NCBI GenBank assembly: GCA_029449235.1 | Contig: JANATG010000003.1 | Location: 3,100,001-3,164,000, forward strand | Reading direction: 5' to 3' | Length of the DNA stretch: 64,000 bases | Source: Linnemannia schmuckeri | Lineage: Eukaryota > Mortierellomycota > Mortierellomycetes > Mortierellales > Mortierellaceae | Shown here: positions 33,019 through 42,712 of the stretch, piece after piece | Layout of the letters: every line of letters begins with the position of its first letter | Position numbering within the stretch: the first letter of the stretch is position 1 | Position numbers and translations under genes: made by a program | The notes under the pieces: generated by a model | What the model saw: only the letters and a program-made list of their open reading frames with translations | Databases searched by the model: none | What the model was told of the DNA's origin: nothing

Positions 33019-34338
33019 CTATCGAATTGGCAAAATCCCGCATGCGTAGTTGGTCTCTAAAGTGGTTTTTTTCAACGCTGTTCTAAAATTGATTGCGTTG
33101 ACGTCAGATAAGTCTTCGTCATTGAGCACCGCTGCTCCTTCACCCTCGTTGTTGTAGTCCTCCAGGCTCTCCTTCTCAAGATACATTTCTTCCCAAGCAT
33201 CGCCAAGGCGAGCGAGCATGTTATGGAGTACACAGCACGCTACTACCCATTGAACGAGTTTCTCCATATCCGCTTTCGTTCGAATCTGCTGTCTCATCCC
33301 CTGTAGTGAACTCCAACGCGACTTGAGAATTCCAATACAGTGCTCGTTCCTTACGCGGGACTTGGCGACACAATAGTTGAACTCCTTATTATCCTGTAGG
33401 CTTGCTGCTGGGGCCTTGTATGAGGGGATACAAGTCTTTGAGAGACCATATGCGGAGTCGGCAAGAAGATATTCGCCCGGAGAGAAACAGGCTGCAGCTT
33501 GCTTGTATTGGGGCATCCGTTTGAAAACAGTAGAGTCAGCACAAGATCCTGGGCAGCCTACATGCATTCAAATTATGCGCTTGTCGACATCACAGATAAC
33601 CTGCATAGCAACAGAGTATCTAAAAACAAAGTGTATATAGGGCATTATAAAAGGTTATATGTCAATGGCTACAACGATTTTATTCTCGACCTTGCATGGG
33701 CTTTCATACCTTTTCTTGCGATCAAAATACACTTCACCATCAATCGCAGGTTTTTGCGAAAGTGGAAGTGTAGTTCCATCAACGAATCCAACGCAGTTTG
33801 GAAAGCCCTCAGCTCTCATAACTTGTCCGATCTCCCTTCTTCTTGCGGTATCTGGCCAAAAAAGCCAGTTGTCCTTGATGTTCCATAAGGCTTGCACAAC
33901 ACGATCGGTGTAGACTGTTGCAGTGCCCGTGCCAATACTGAATATCGCTTGTATCTTAGTGACACTAGCTCCGGTTCCATGAACGCCAAGCCGAGCCAGG
34001 GCAACTCCTAGCTGGAGAGAGGGATGTGCTTGAGGGCAGGTGGAGTTATTGGAGAACACGGGGTGGCCTTGTAATTTGTTCAAAAGAGCCGAAAATCCTG
34101 CTCGTGTTGTCCTAAACATCGCCCGGAACTCATCTGTTGAGAGTTTTGGAAATCTCTCCGTGAAGTAATGTGGTGATCGTCTTGTAATCGCACGTTTAGC
34201 CAGGTAACGCGATTCCAGGACGTATAGGTACAATAAGGCCGCTTCGTCTGCTCGTTGGTAATCGCCTTCGAGTGTCAAGAAACGTATGTGATCTTCCAGT
34301 TCATCGAGTAGTCGCTGGCGTTCAGATCTTTTCGGCAT
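33019..34338 (-). pseudogene. HARBI1-like DDE transposase
   Basis: Minus-strand exons 34338-33710 and 33619-33019 (intron GTATGA...TTTTAG) join to 409 codons. Motifs: NCVGFVDGTTLPL (first Asp), LLADSAYGL (second Asp) and VRNEHCIGILKSRW (Glu), the DDE_4/PIF-Harbinger catalytic set. A TGA at 33568-33570 lies between IICDVDKRII and MHVGCPGSCADS, at a place where relatives have Trp, so the copy is inactivated by one substitution. Residues are otherwise well preserved, indicating recent inactivation. Confidence 0.8.
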
Positions 34339-34558
34339 CGCAACGAAAACGCTAAGGTGTTGATTATAGTGATGAGAGAAGAAAAAAAGGGGACTGGCAA
34401 GAAATTTTTTTAAAAAAAAGGCGTGTGTCCACTTTTTTTTGCGTGTTGCAAAACACATCACCTCACGTGTTGATGTGTTTTAGGGAGGCGTTTATTTTCA
34501 AAACACGCCATTATTTCACGCCTTCAAAATTTCAAAAATGTCAAGGTTTGAAACCCCC

Positions 34559-34898
34559 AAATGATGACAGGAAGTAATATATGCACAAGAACCAGGCATA
34601 GAGCGAGACAAAAAAATGACGCTAACGGTGAATCAGGTGAAATGTGATTGATATTAAGCAACAAACACATTTACCGGCACATCAACTAAAAAAAGGCTGA
34701 CTGAATTACCCAAGAAGATTGCCACTTTTAATAATAATAATAATGATCGCGCATGGTAAGAGGGACTAAAGCAGAAAGATGAATAAATAATGGCTATAAG
34801 TATGGAATCATTATGGGTGAAGTAATTTCAGAAACGTATAACTGGAAACCGACGTGTCATATAGTTGATCATTTACATTGCACTTGCCTGATTGTCGA
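34559..34898. other. Short intergenic region with (AAT)n
   Basis: Between the Harbinger end and the stop of the dynamin-like gene. Contains an aataataataataatgat run near 34729. Nothing else seen. Confidence 0.5.
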
Positions 34899-37111
34899 CT
34901 AAAGCTCCAGTAGGCTTCTTTTCAATACATCCACCTTGTGATCCAACTCTTTGCGTCGCGCCTGCTTTGCCGGTGACTCGACAAGACGGCTAACGATGTT
35001 CTCGTCCACAGAGATCAACGTGTCAAAATAGAGATGAACACTCTTGATCAAATGGCGCTCGACGGTTTGTAGAAGTAATACATCCACAATTCGTTTGCGT
35101 GCCACCTTGCAATAGGACTTGAGTTGCTCCTGTAGGTCTTCTATCGCCAACTGCTCATTATAATTGACATCGGAGATACTTGCAGTGTTGCTGAACGAAT
35201 GCAGATGCTGCCGTAGGGTTGTTTTGACCTGCTCAGGGGTCGAGTTGTATCCCGTTTGCACAGTGTTCACGAGCTGCTGAATATGTGCCTCCGCGCCTGC
35301 CTTCCTGCTTTTGAGGATATTGTCGTAATAGTATTTGTTCATGGTAAAGGGTGCGCGTTCATCCATGAAGATGTTGTCGATCTCTGTTTCAATTTTGGCG
35401 ATTTGAGAGGTGTAGAACTTGTCGAACTCGAACAAAAGCGCGTCCTTGATCAGAGGATCTGCGGAGAAAGTTATGAAGCGACTGATCGCCTTGTACAGGA
35501 ACTGATGTATGTTGAAAACATGTGCTTTAGTTATGTCGATCCATCGAAGTAGCGTTTCCATGTAGATTTTGGTGAAAGTGTTGAAGGAGATGAATCCAGG
35601 AAGCTCGTTTCCTTTGTATCGAAGTACGAGGTCGCAGATCTTGTCCTTTGGCAGCATATACTTGTCCTTGTTCATGACAACGTTGTATCGCTCGTATAGT
35701 CGATAAAGCGAGGACCGAATGAATCTGTAGTCGGTCTCTGACTCCAGTGAGAGTGGCTTGCAGTCGTCGGCATCGTTGGGGTTGTCGGAATCGCTGTCAT
35801 CGATGAATAAACCGTTGTCGTTATCTGTCGTTACGGAGCTCTGCTTTTCGAAATCCGACTTGTATTGGCTGATGTAATCGAATGAATAATCTCCTGCAAG
35901 AAGGGCGATAAGGGAGCTCCTGAGCCTGAGAATACTCTCGTAGTACCTGGTCTTAGCCATGCCCATGCTTAGCACAGGCGGGCCCATGTCGGCAATCTCC
36001 TTCTCGCATTTAGAGACCAGATCAAGAATGTCTTTCTTGAGGAACGGAAGCTCCTTTTTGATATGGTTGAAAAGGAGTTCTCCTAGAAAGATCTTGACTC
36101 TACATTGATGAAGAGTAAAACAAGTACGTTGGATAGGTGAGATTGAAGAAGGTTTTTTTAAAGGAAATAAATAGACATATCAAGGCGGTTACCTGACACG
36201 GCCCTTGTTCGCAGCTGGCACCTGAGACCACAGCGGCGATGAGTTGAAAAACTCCTCCTCAAGTCGCCTGGCGTCGTTCCAAGACATATCGATATCCTTG
36301 TAACTCGAGTTTCTCATGACAAGGTACCCCAGTTTCATAAACTTGCGCTTGTTTTGAATTGTTTGTATAAGATTGGGAAGGAGGTCCTGTTCGATAGTGT
36401 CGGGCTTGGTGACAATTGGGATTGTGCGCTCGTTGTTTTGATCGTACCGTTCTGCCTCGCCTAGGACATATATGTTGTTCAAATCAACGTTGGCTGGAAC
36501 AACGGCCAAGATGATTGTGCGACTGTCCTTAATGTATCGTGTGTTGATCGTGCGGATAGTTTGGACTATTGTTTTGTCTTGACCATCGATGGTTGTATTG
36601 ATATAGCCTGGAAAAAAAAGTTGTTACTTAAAAATACGTGAAAAAAGGATGATGATAGGCTATTTGAAGAAAACAACATACCTGGAAGGTCGATGATGGT
36701 GAGTGGCGACAATGTTGGTCCAGAGATGGTGATTTCCAGAACCTTTTCGCTGATTTCAGTGTTGGCGCAAAGGATTTCGTTAGCTTCAGTGACGGCAGAA
36801 TGTACGTCCCAGTTGCAATCCTGTGTATCCAGTGGTTGATACTTTTCGTTAAATTCGGATTCGCCATCGATGAATGCAGACATTTGGGAGGTGTCGCCTT
36901 GTCGCAAGTTCACTTGCGTAGCAAAACGTGTACAAGTCTCAATGTTCCGTGGGAACGACAGCTTTGTGATGGCTTCCAGGACGCTTGACTTGCCGCTCGA
37001 CTGGTCACCCAGAATGGCTATCTGAGGAATGGTAACCATCTTGCTGAGGCCGTAGCTTCGAATCCTGTTGATTTTGTCAATAATATCCTGATAGTCGGTA
37101 TTTTGTATCAT
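34899..37111 (-). CDS. Dynamin-like GTPase (Mx-like), three exons
   Basis: Minus-strand exons 37111-36682, 36607-36193 and 36099-34899 give 681 aa. G1 P-loop GDQSSGKSS at about 35-43, G2 TRFATQ, G3 IDLPG split by intron 1, G4 TKPD; these define the dynamin GTPase domain. The middle and C-terminal parts are helical and end in a GED-like region (LLLQTVERHLIKSVHLYFD, KAQRRKELDHKVDVLKR-type heptads). There is no PH domain or Pro-rich tail, so it resembles Mx/short dynamin-related proteins that remodel membranes or oppose mobile or viral elements in other eukaryotes. The role here is inferred. It is intact and lies between a Harbinger transposon and a small secreted peptide gene. A TATA box at 37166-37173 lies close to the ATG. 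Confidence 0.88.
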
Positions 37112-37165
37112 TTGAGTGTTTGAGTTGGTTGGTACGGAGGAATTACCAGGGAGAGTTTTCGAGTG

Positions 37166-37173
37166 TTTATATA
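37166..37173 (-). promoter_or_regulatory. TATA box of the dynamin-like gene
   Basis: TATATAAA on the minus strand, 55 nt upstream of ATG 37111. Confidence 0.45.
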
Positions 37174-37770
37174 GTGATTATCGATTATCAGCTATGTCAC
37201 TACTTTCTTCTTTTTCCATGTATTCAATTTTACTCGCCCATGAGATATTTTCACATGCCTTTATCAGCGTCTACATGTTATCCAACGTAAGGAGGACCAA
37301 GCGCCATGCATTCATCGAGAGATAGAATAGAGATGAAAATCATACTTAATGATTAAATATACCCCTGAAATGTCAAGGGGTCCGAATGGCCAACAGGAAG
37401 AAAAGGGGGGGGGGGGGGGTCTTTTATTCCGCACTACTGAGGGGATTTATGCCTAATTCAACTTACTCCAATAGTGACTTCTCTACTAATATGTGGTTTT
37501 TACCACACTGAGCTTCATTAAATAAAAAAAGGGGTAAGGTAAAAATAATCTTGTACCACAACACTCCCTCTCTTTTGCTCAAGGTTCATGGTTGTTTATT
37601 ATGCAGTGCACACTGAGAAAAGTATGTAGCTAACTATCCTCGAACTACGAGTTTCTGATGTTAAGCATAGTAGTAAGGAGAGTGACATGGGAAACTTGTT
37701 GGTGCGAACTGCCGCGTTTATTTTTCTATATTGGTTTGAAGGCTCAATGGTTAGCGCCGATGAGGAAAGC
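37174..37770. other. Intergenic region with G15 run
   Basis: Contains an A4-G15 run at 37401-37419 and the 3' flank of the 84-aa peptide gene. No gene is supported. Confidence 0.45.
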
Positions 37771-38025
37771 TCAAGGAGTGGGTGCGAATCCGGCAGCGAC
37801 ACAAGCAGCCATACATGTACCTAGCGCTGTGTTATATCCAAAAATCACAGCAGGGATTCCAGCACCCCCGGTTACAGTTTCAAACGTGTCACCGGCCACC
37901 GCATAGCAAGCAACTGCAATTGCATTACATCCGGTTTGGCATATCCCGTAGGCCAGGGGACCTGCCATCGTCAAACCGATGAGCGATAAAAAGATCAAGT
38001 TGTAAAGTATAACAGAATTCTTCAT
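37771..38025 (-). CDS. Small secreted hydrophobic Cys peptide, 84 aa
   Basis: Single exon from ATG 38025. Signal peptide of about 21 residues (MKNSVILYNLIFLSLIGLTMA), then a Gly/Ala-rich mature peptide with five Cys (GICQTGCNAIAVACYA...LGTCMAACVAAG) ending FAPTP. I recognise the pattern as that of a widespread family of small Ala/Gly/Cys-rich secreted proteins in fungi and invertebrates with no established function. The odd number of Cys suggests one free thiol or pairing between chains. A TATA box is present at 38189-38196, and a 30-bp direct repeat lies further upstream. Confidence 0.7.
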   Translation of the reverse strand: MKNSVILYNLIFLSLIGLTMAGPLAYGICQTGCNAIAVACYAVAGDTFETVTGGAGIPAVIFGYNTALGTCMAACVAAGFAPTP

Positions 38026-38188
38026 GCTAGATATAGGTCAGATCAGTGGCAAACACAAGGAAGGGCGCTTAAACTAACAGGGGAACATTTGGTACATTCT
38101 TGTTTTCGCTTTTAGCATTGATGAGCCTTGGTGCTCGATGTATGGGGTGTTGTTGTTAGATAAAACTGATGTTCAGGTATAGGTATGG

Positions 38189-38196
38189 TTTTTATA
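38189..38196 (-). promoter_or_regulatory. TATA box of the 84-aa peptide gene
   Basis: TATAAAAA on the minus strand about 165 nt before ATG 38025. Confidence 0.5.
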
Positions 38197-38286
38197 TTAC
38201 CGCTGATTATGCGACATTAGGATTCTTACGCAACACTGAGCAAACTATGACAACGGGTGCACATGAAAGTATGATATCTTAGAGAA

Positions 38287-38379
38287 CACTGACCACTTGG
38301 TTTATCAAGCTGTACAGACAATGCACACATCTCTTGGTTCAAGGCAAAGCACTGACCACTTGGTTTGTCTAGCTTTACA
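38287..38379. repeat. Direct repeat of 30 bp, 63-bp spacing
   Basis: cactgaccacttggttt plus 13 further bases occurs at 38287-38316 and 38350-38379 with three or four changes, upstream of the peptide promoter. It could be regulatory or a small tandem duplication. Confidence 0.6.
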
Positions 38380-38403
38380 CGCAAAGCACAGACCTTTTAG
38401 TAG

Positions 38404-38688
38404 TGTTACTCAGGGAGAGGGTCGAAGGCCAGAGTTGTAGGACCGCTGTTAAGCCCTCAATTGGTACGGGTAGTGATAGTAATGTCCTAATGGAACCACA
38501 CGAAACAATATACTGTAACGCGCCAACGAAACTCTTGTCAGTATTGCTCTTGTCCAAGAAGTGATGTGTAAAAGGACAAAGAGCAGACAAGAGGGCTGGG
38601 CGCACTACTAATACTATGTCTACAAAGAATATGACTGCTAATCTAAGGCATCGCCACCGCTGCCTAGCCACCACCTTATTTTGCAACA
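38404..38688 (-). mobile_element. Solo-LTR-like repeat, copy 5
   Basis: Full-length reverse-orientation copy (TGTTACTC...GCAACA on the plus strand), downstream of S41-D. No target duplication recognised. Confidence 0.7.
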
Positions 38689-39160
38689 ATATCTGTAATA
38701 TTTTGTTTTAGTTAAGGGTAATAGTAAGATGTCCAATTGCATTATATCTAGAACAAAGTGGGATTTGAACCAGCGACCTCATTAGACAAATTTTCTAAAG
38801 CGCTGAAAAGAGAGTCACAGGCACGTGAACTAAATCTACTGTAATATAAAAAGTTGCATTAACCAATTAAATTTCTGTGCGCCCGAACCAGATAGATGCG
38901 AGAGTAATGGACCGTTTCTGGATCTGATCATGTTGGAGGGTGAAGGACAGGGTAAGGACAAAGGGTGGGGAAAGGAAGACATATATCGATACTCTAAGTC
39001 AAAAAAAAAAATGGCAAGAGACAAGAACTGAGCATGAGGAGCAAGCCAAGTTACCGAAGACAGATATTATGATATTTTGTTTCTATTGCACAAAAAACAA
39101 ATAAACATAAGAGGAGGATAATCTAGGAGGAGGGGGTGAAGTGATACAGAAGACTAAAAA
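38689..39160. other. 3' flank of S41-D with tRNA-like B box
   Basis: On the minus strand near 38765-38785 the sequence GGTTCAAATCC matches a pol III B box preceded by gaggtcgct, as in tRNA T arms. No complete cloverleaf can be folded, so I treat it as a relic only. Confidence 0.3.
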
Positions 39161-41314
39161 CTAGTTCCAAGAGAGGGCAGCAACCTGCTTCCACATCGCC
39201 GATCTATCGAACGAGGTCTCAATCGAATAGTTCAAATGATTCTTGGTCCTGTAGCGTGCAGCATCATACTCCAAGGGAATAGTACTATTCCTGGCATATG
39301 CCTCCTCCCATGAGAACCGGATCGTACTCGCAAAGGGAACATCCTTCATAGGACTGACAGCACCGAGACCCTTGTATGTCTGTTGGATGTCAGAAAGGGC
39401 CAGGACGGATGCACCAGCGAACGAGAACATGGACATGTCTTCACCAGCTGTGCCTCCAACGACGAACGCCTCGACGTTGTACTCGCTCGTTAAAAAGTAA
39501 GTCGTCATACCAGTCGCGGATCCGCTGCGACCGTCGGTGATAACGCGGATGTTGTTGGCATTGTTAGTCCAGGGGAAGGTCTTGACGATGTCGACCTGGG
39601 ACTGTGGGATGGTGGGAACATAAAGGGCGGTCCTCTCAGTGTAGAGGTTCTTGCGGCCATTACGGGTCAAAGTCACAGGTCGCGAGAAAATGCTGTTGTC
39701 CTCGTAGGGGAGCCCGGTCTTAAGATCCACTAAAAGAGAGGCATCCAAATACTCGGTGTTGTTGGCCTTGTACCCATGCAAGGCAGCCTGCTGCAGGGGT
39801 TTGGTAACTCGCTGGTCGGCTTCCAACAGTACGTCGAAGGGACCTCTGTTCGGAAAGAGCAACTGGACGACGATCGCCGACAGCTCAATATATCCGCCGA
39901 TGTTTCCTTGAAAGTCGATGACAAGGTTGGTAACATTCCTTGAGTGCAGGGCCTTGAGGCCCTCGAAGACGACTTCACCCTCGACCTCGACAGGTGAAAT
40001 ATCGAAACTGTGAATGACCATGACTCCAATATGGGGCTGCTCCTTAAGATGGTAGAAGACTGTACCATTGCCTTCCAGGATCTTTTCTGCACTAGGGAAT
40101 TCTTGTACTTCGAGGCCAGGATGAGGACCAGCGGGTGAAGGAGAAGGAATAGGGGCAGGCGCAGGGGTAGGACCATGACCGGTCGAATCATCCTCAGGTG
40201 CGAGGCAGACGTTCTTTACATAGGACTGGACGCTCTCAAACTTGACTTCCTCACGCATAGGCTGAACAATCCACTCTCCGAAAACCTTGACAGGCCTCGA
40301 CGCCTCCTCACAGCGGAGTTGGTACTCGATCGCATCACTCTCAGGAGGAACTGTGCGGGCAGCAAAAAGACCATCAAAGGTGTCGAACCGACCCATATCG
40401 GGCTTATAAACCTGGGTGCCCAATGCAATGTTGAGGCGGGCGTTAGGGTCGTGTGAGTAGCCTAGGTCGTAAGTGGACCAATTCTTCATGTAGGACCAGG
40501 CTGGTTGTCCATTGATTTTGTTGACAATGCAACCCTTGTATTCATCATCGTGCGTGTCACGGAACACTCGCAGTTGCTGTGGGATGGTAGTGGAAAGAAG
40601 TAGAATGCTCGTTTGTTAGTGCTCGTGAGAATAAAGTATGCAAGAGGAAGCGATGAACACATTAAATGCATCGTTGTTTACCTGGATACCATTGACAACG
40701 GGCGCATGGAGAGCGAGTCGGTTAACGAATGCATATGCGCCGTAACAATGAACTAACACCAAGAATCGAGAAAAATAACAAACAAATCTGAGTTTCAACA
40801 TTTCTCTCTCTTTTTTTGTGTGTGCGTGTGTATAAAAAAGAGGGAAATTGGGAGCCCACAAAAGACAAACAAAAAAAGTTGGCGCAACCCCTTGCTTACC
40901 ATCATAAGACGCATGTCCATCCTTCAAGGCATCAATCGTCGCACGGATATCCATATGAAACTGGAAGTCGTTGGTATATTTGGTCTTTCCAATCGCCTCC
41001 AATCGCTTCAAGACATCAATGGGTTCATTCTTGAAGGGCTTAGGAGCGCGAGGGTTCAAGGCAGTATCGGTGAAGATGTAGTAGTCCTTGAAGAGGGTGT
41101 AGACAGTCTCGAGGGTGGTCTTTGCATAGGTAGAGTTGAAGGGGATGGCTTGGTAGCAGTTGGCAACATCGGTCACGGTTAAGAAGGTGACGTTCTTACT
41201 GGCGAGGAGTCCACAGGCGTCAAGAGAGGAGGGATTGCCTGGGGCAGCTAGTGCTGTGGGAATGAGCAAGATGCCCACAAAGAGAAGCGTCTTTTGGAGG
41301 GAAATAAGAGCCAT
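39161..41314 (-). CDS. Secreted S41 peptidase, paralog D (Cys-less Ser motif)
   Basis: Minus-strand exons 41314-40900, 40752-40682 (71 nt) and 40576-39161 give 633 aa. Signal peptide MALISLQKTLLFVGILLIPTALA. Candidate His in KDGHASYD at the end of exon 1, Ser in TDGRSGSATG, tentative Glu in GGTAGED; core strand LVIDFQGNIGG. Unlike A and B, the two Cys that flank the nucleophile Ser are Ser and Thr. A Pro-rich linker (TPAPAPIPSPSPAGP) sits before the S41 core. The gene is complete, so D is probably active but may differ in stability or redox sensitivity. A TATA box lies 120 nt upstream. Confidence 0.86.
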
Positions 41315-42712
41315 TGTGAAATAAGGTCGAGATGAAGAGGGACGGGTATGTTTGGTGTTTGTGCTTGATGAATTTGTTTTTTTTTCGGCGTTTGTTTTTG
41401 TCGATGGTGGGATATTTGCGCGCAAATGGTTTTCTTTTATATTCGAAAAAAAGCAATTGGCGTTCTTGTGTTATTGACGTTTCTACGATACAAGCGGGTA
41501 GACTATTAATAAAGTGACATGATTGACTTCTACAAGTACCGAACAACCATACCGGGAGGACTTCTGACTAACAGGTCACAAATCCTAGAAGAGGATAGGG
41601 AAGGGCTATATCCTCCTTGGCAAGCGGCGAACGGCCATAAGGAGACAGCCCTAGGAAGAAAAGAACAAATTTCTGATTTACTTTTTCATTGCATCACATC
41701 GCATGGAAATTGGGCGTCCAATCGAAATGCAGATTGAAGAAACAGTCACCGGTTGCTGAAAATAAAAAAAATGGGCTTTCGGGCTGAGCAGCAAAACACA
41801 AAGAGAGAGGGGAACAGAGAATGGAAAAATGATGGGTAAGAAAGTACAGCCACGCTTACCCACCGGGGGATTAAACGTTCCGCGATGACCAATTGAACCC
41901 CGCCTAGTCGTAAAATGGCAGGTTTTTTGTTCGCAAATATTATTTCAAAGCCTGACCCCTAGTCCTACAGATATTTATTTGTTCACATCCTAACAGCATC
42001 GGTAACGTGACAAAAAGCGGTAATAACTAGCAAGCTTGCACGAAAAAATTAGCGGCCGCATCATAATAACAAGTTTAGAGACAGGCGCCGAAGGAGGTGA
42101 TGACAATTGAAGTAATTTGTGAATGGTGATGGGAAAGAGCTACGAGAGGAATGAAAGCAAACTAAAAACAAAAACAACAGCTGCAGACAAAAAAATGGAC
42201 GTTTAGAAAAAAGAGAAAAGAAAAAAGAAAAAAGAAAAAAGAAAGAGGCAAACCCAACCTTGCTACTCACTTTTCGCTCTTTTCGTCCCCTCCTTTCCTT
42301 CGTTCCTTCTTCCCTCCTCTTCTTTCAATCATCCTTATTTTTTTGCCACTTAGCGTATGGTGTTTGTTCGTTGTTGGTTGTCAGCCATTAACTTATTACA
42401 TTTCTAAGTCCTTCATTAACGATAGAAAATGATGTGATTGTAAATTAATCGTAGTATATTGACTATTGCGGTGTGATGCAGACGATCTTTTACCACAGAG
42501 CAACTCTATGAGGTCTGGCTCATTCATTTTCTCATCACCACCCTACTCCTCCTACGACAAAGGCCTGTTGGGGTCATCATCGTTGTCGATCGTCGATTGA
42601 AACGAGTATGATCTACTCACATACCAATTATTAATTCTAGTTTGCTCCAGCCTGTCATCTATTAGCCCCTCTTGCACAAAAATTTACTCCTCAGGCACTG
42701 ATGTTGCCTTCC
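41315..42712. other. Intergenic region 41315-42712
   Basis: Promoter of S41-D (TATAAAAG at 41434-41441), then mixed sequence. A minus-strand stretch near 41875-41910 resembles the 3' half of a tRNA-Asp (ggggttcaatt...tcgcggaa) but lacks the 5' half. Polypurine/polypyrimidine stretches occur at 42190-42330. The 3' flank of the NLR pseudogene follows. No intact gene. Confidence 0.4.
41434..41441 (-). promoter_or_regulatory. TATA box of S41-D
   Basis: TATAAAAG on the minus strand, 120 nt before ATG 41314. Confidence 0.5.

Larger units (their letters stand above)
31288..34558. mobile_element. PIF/Harbinger transposon (two convergent ORFs)
   Basis: Inverted ends GGAGGTTTCAAACCTTGACATTT at 31288 and its complement ending at about 34558. 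They enclose a HARBI1-like transposase (-) and an SANT/MADF-like accessory protein (+), the standard two-gene PIF/Harbinger set. Both ORFs carry an in-frame stop, so this copy is probably dead. The exact outer base pair and 3-bp target duplication are uncertain. Confidence 0.8.

Noticed and set aside
38750..38800. Possible tRNA on the minus strand (B-box match)
   Set aside because: No acceptor stem or D arm can be paired and the anticodon loop lacks the U at position 33.
41860..41920. Possible tRNA-Asp 3' half
   Set aside because: Only T-loop and acceptor-like words are present, with mismatches; the 5' half is absent.
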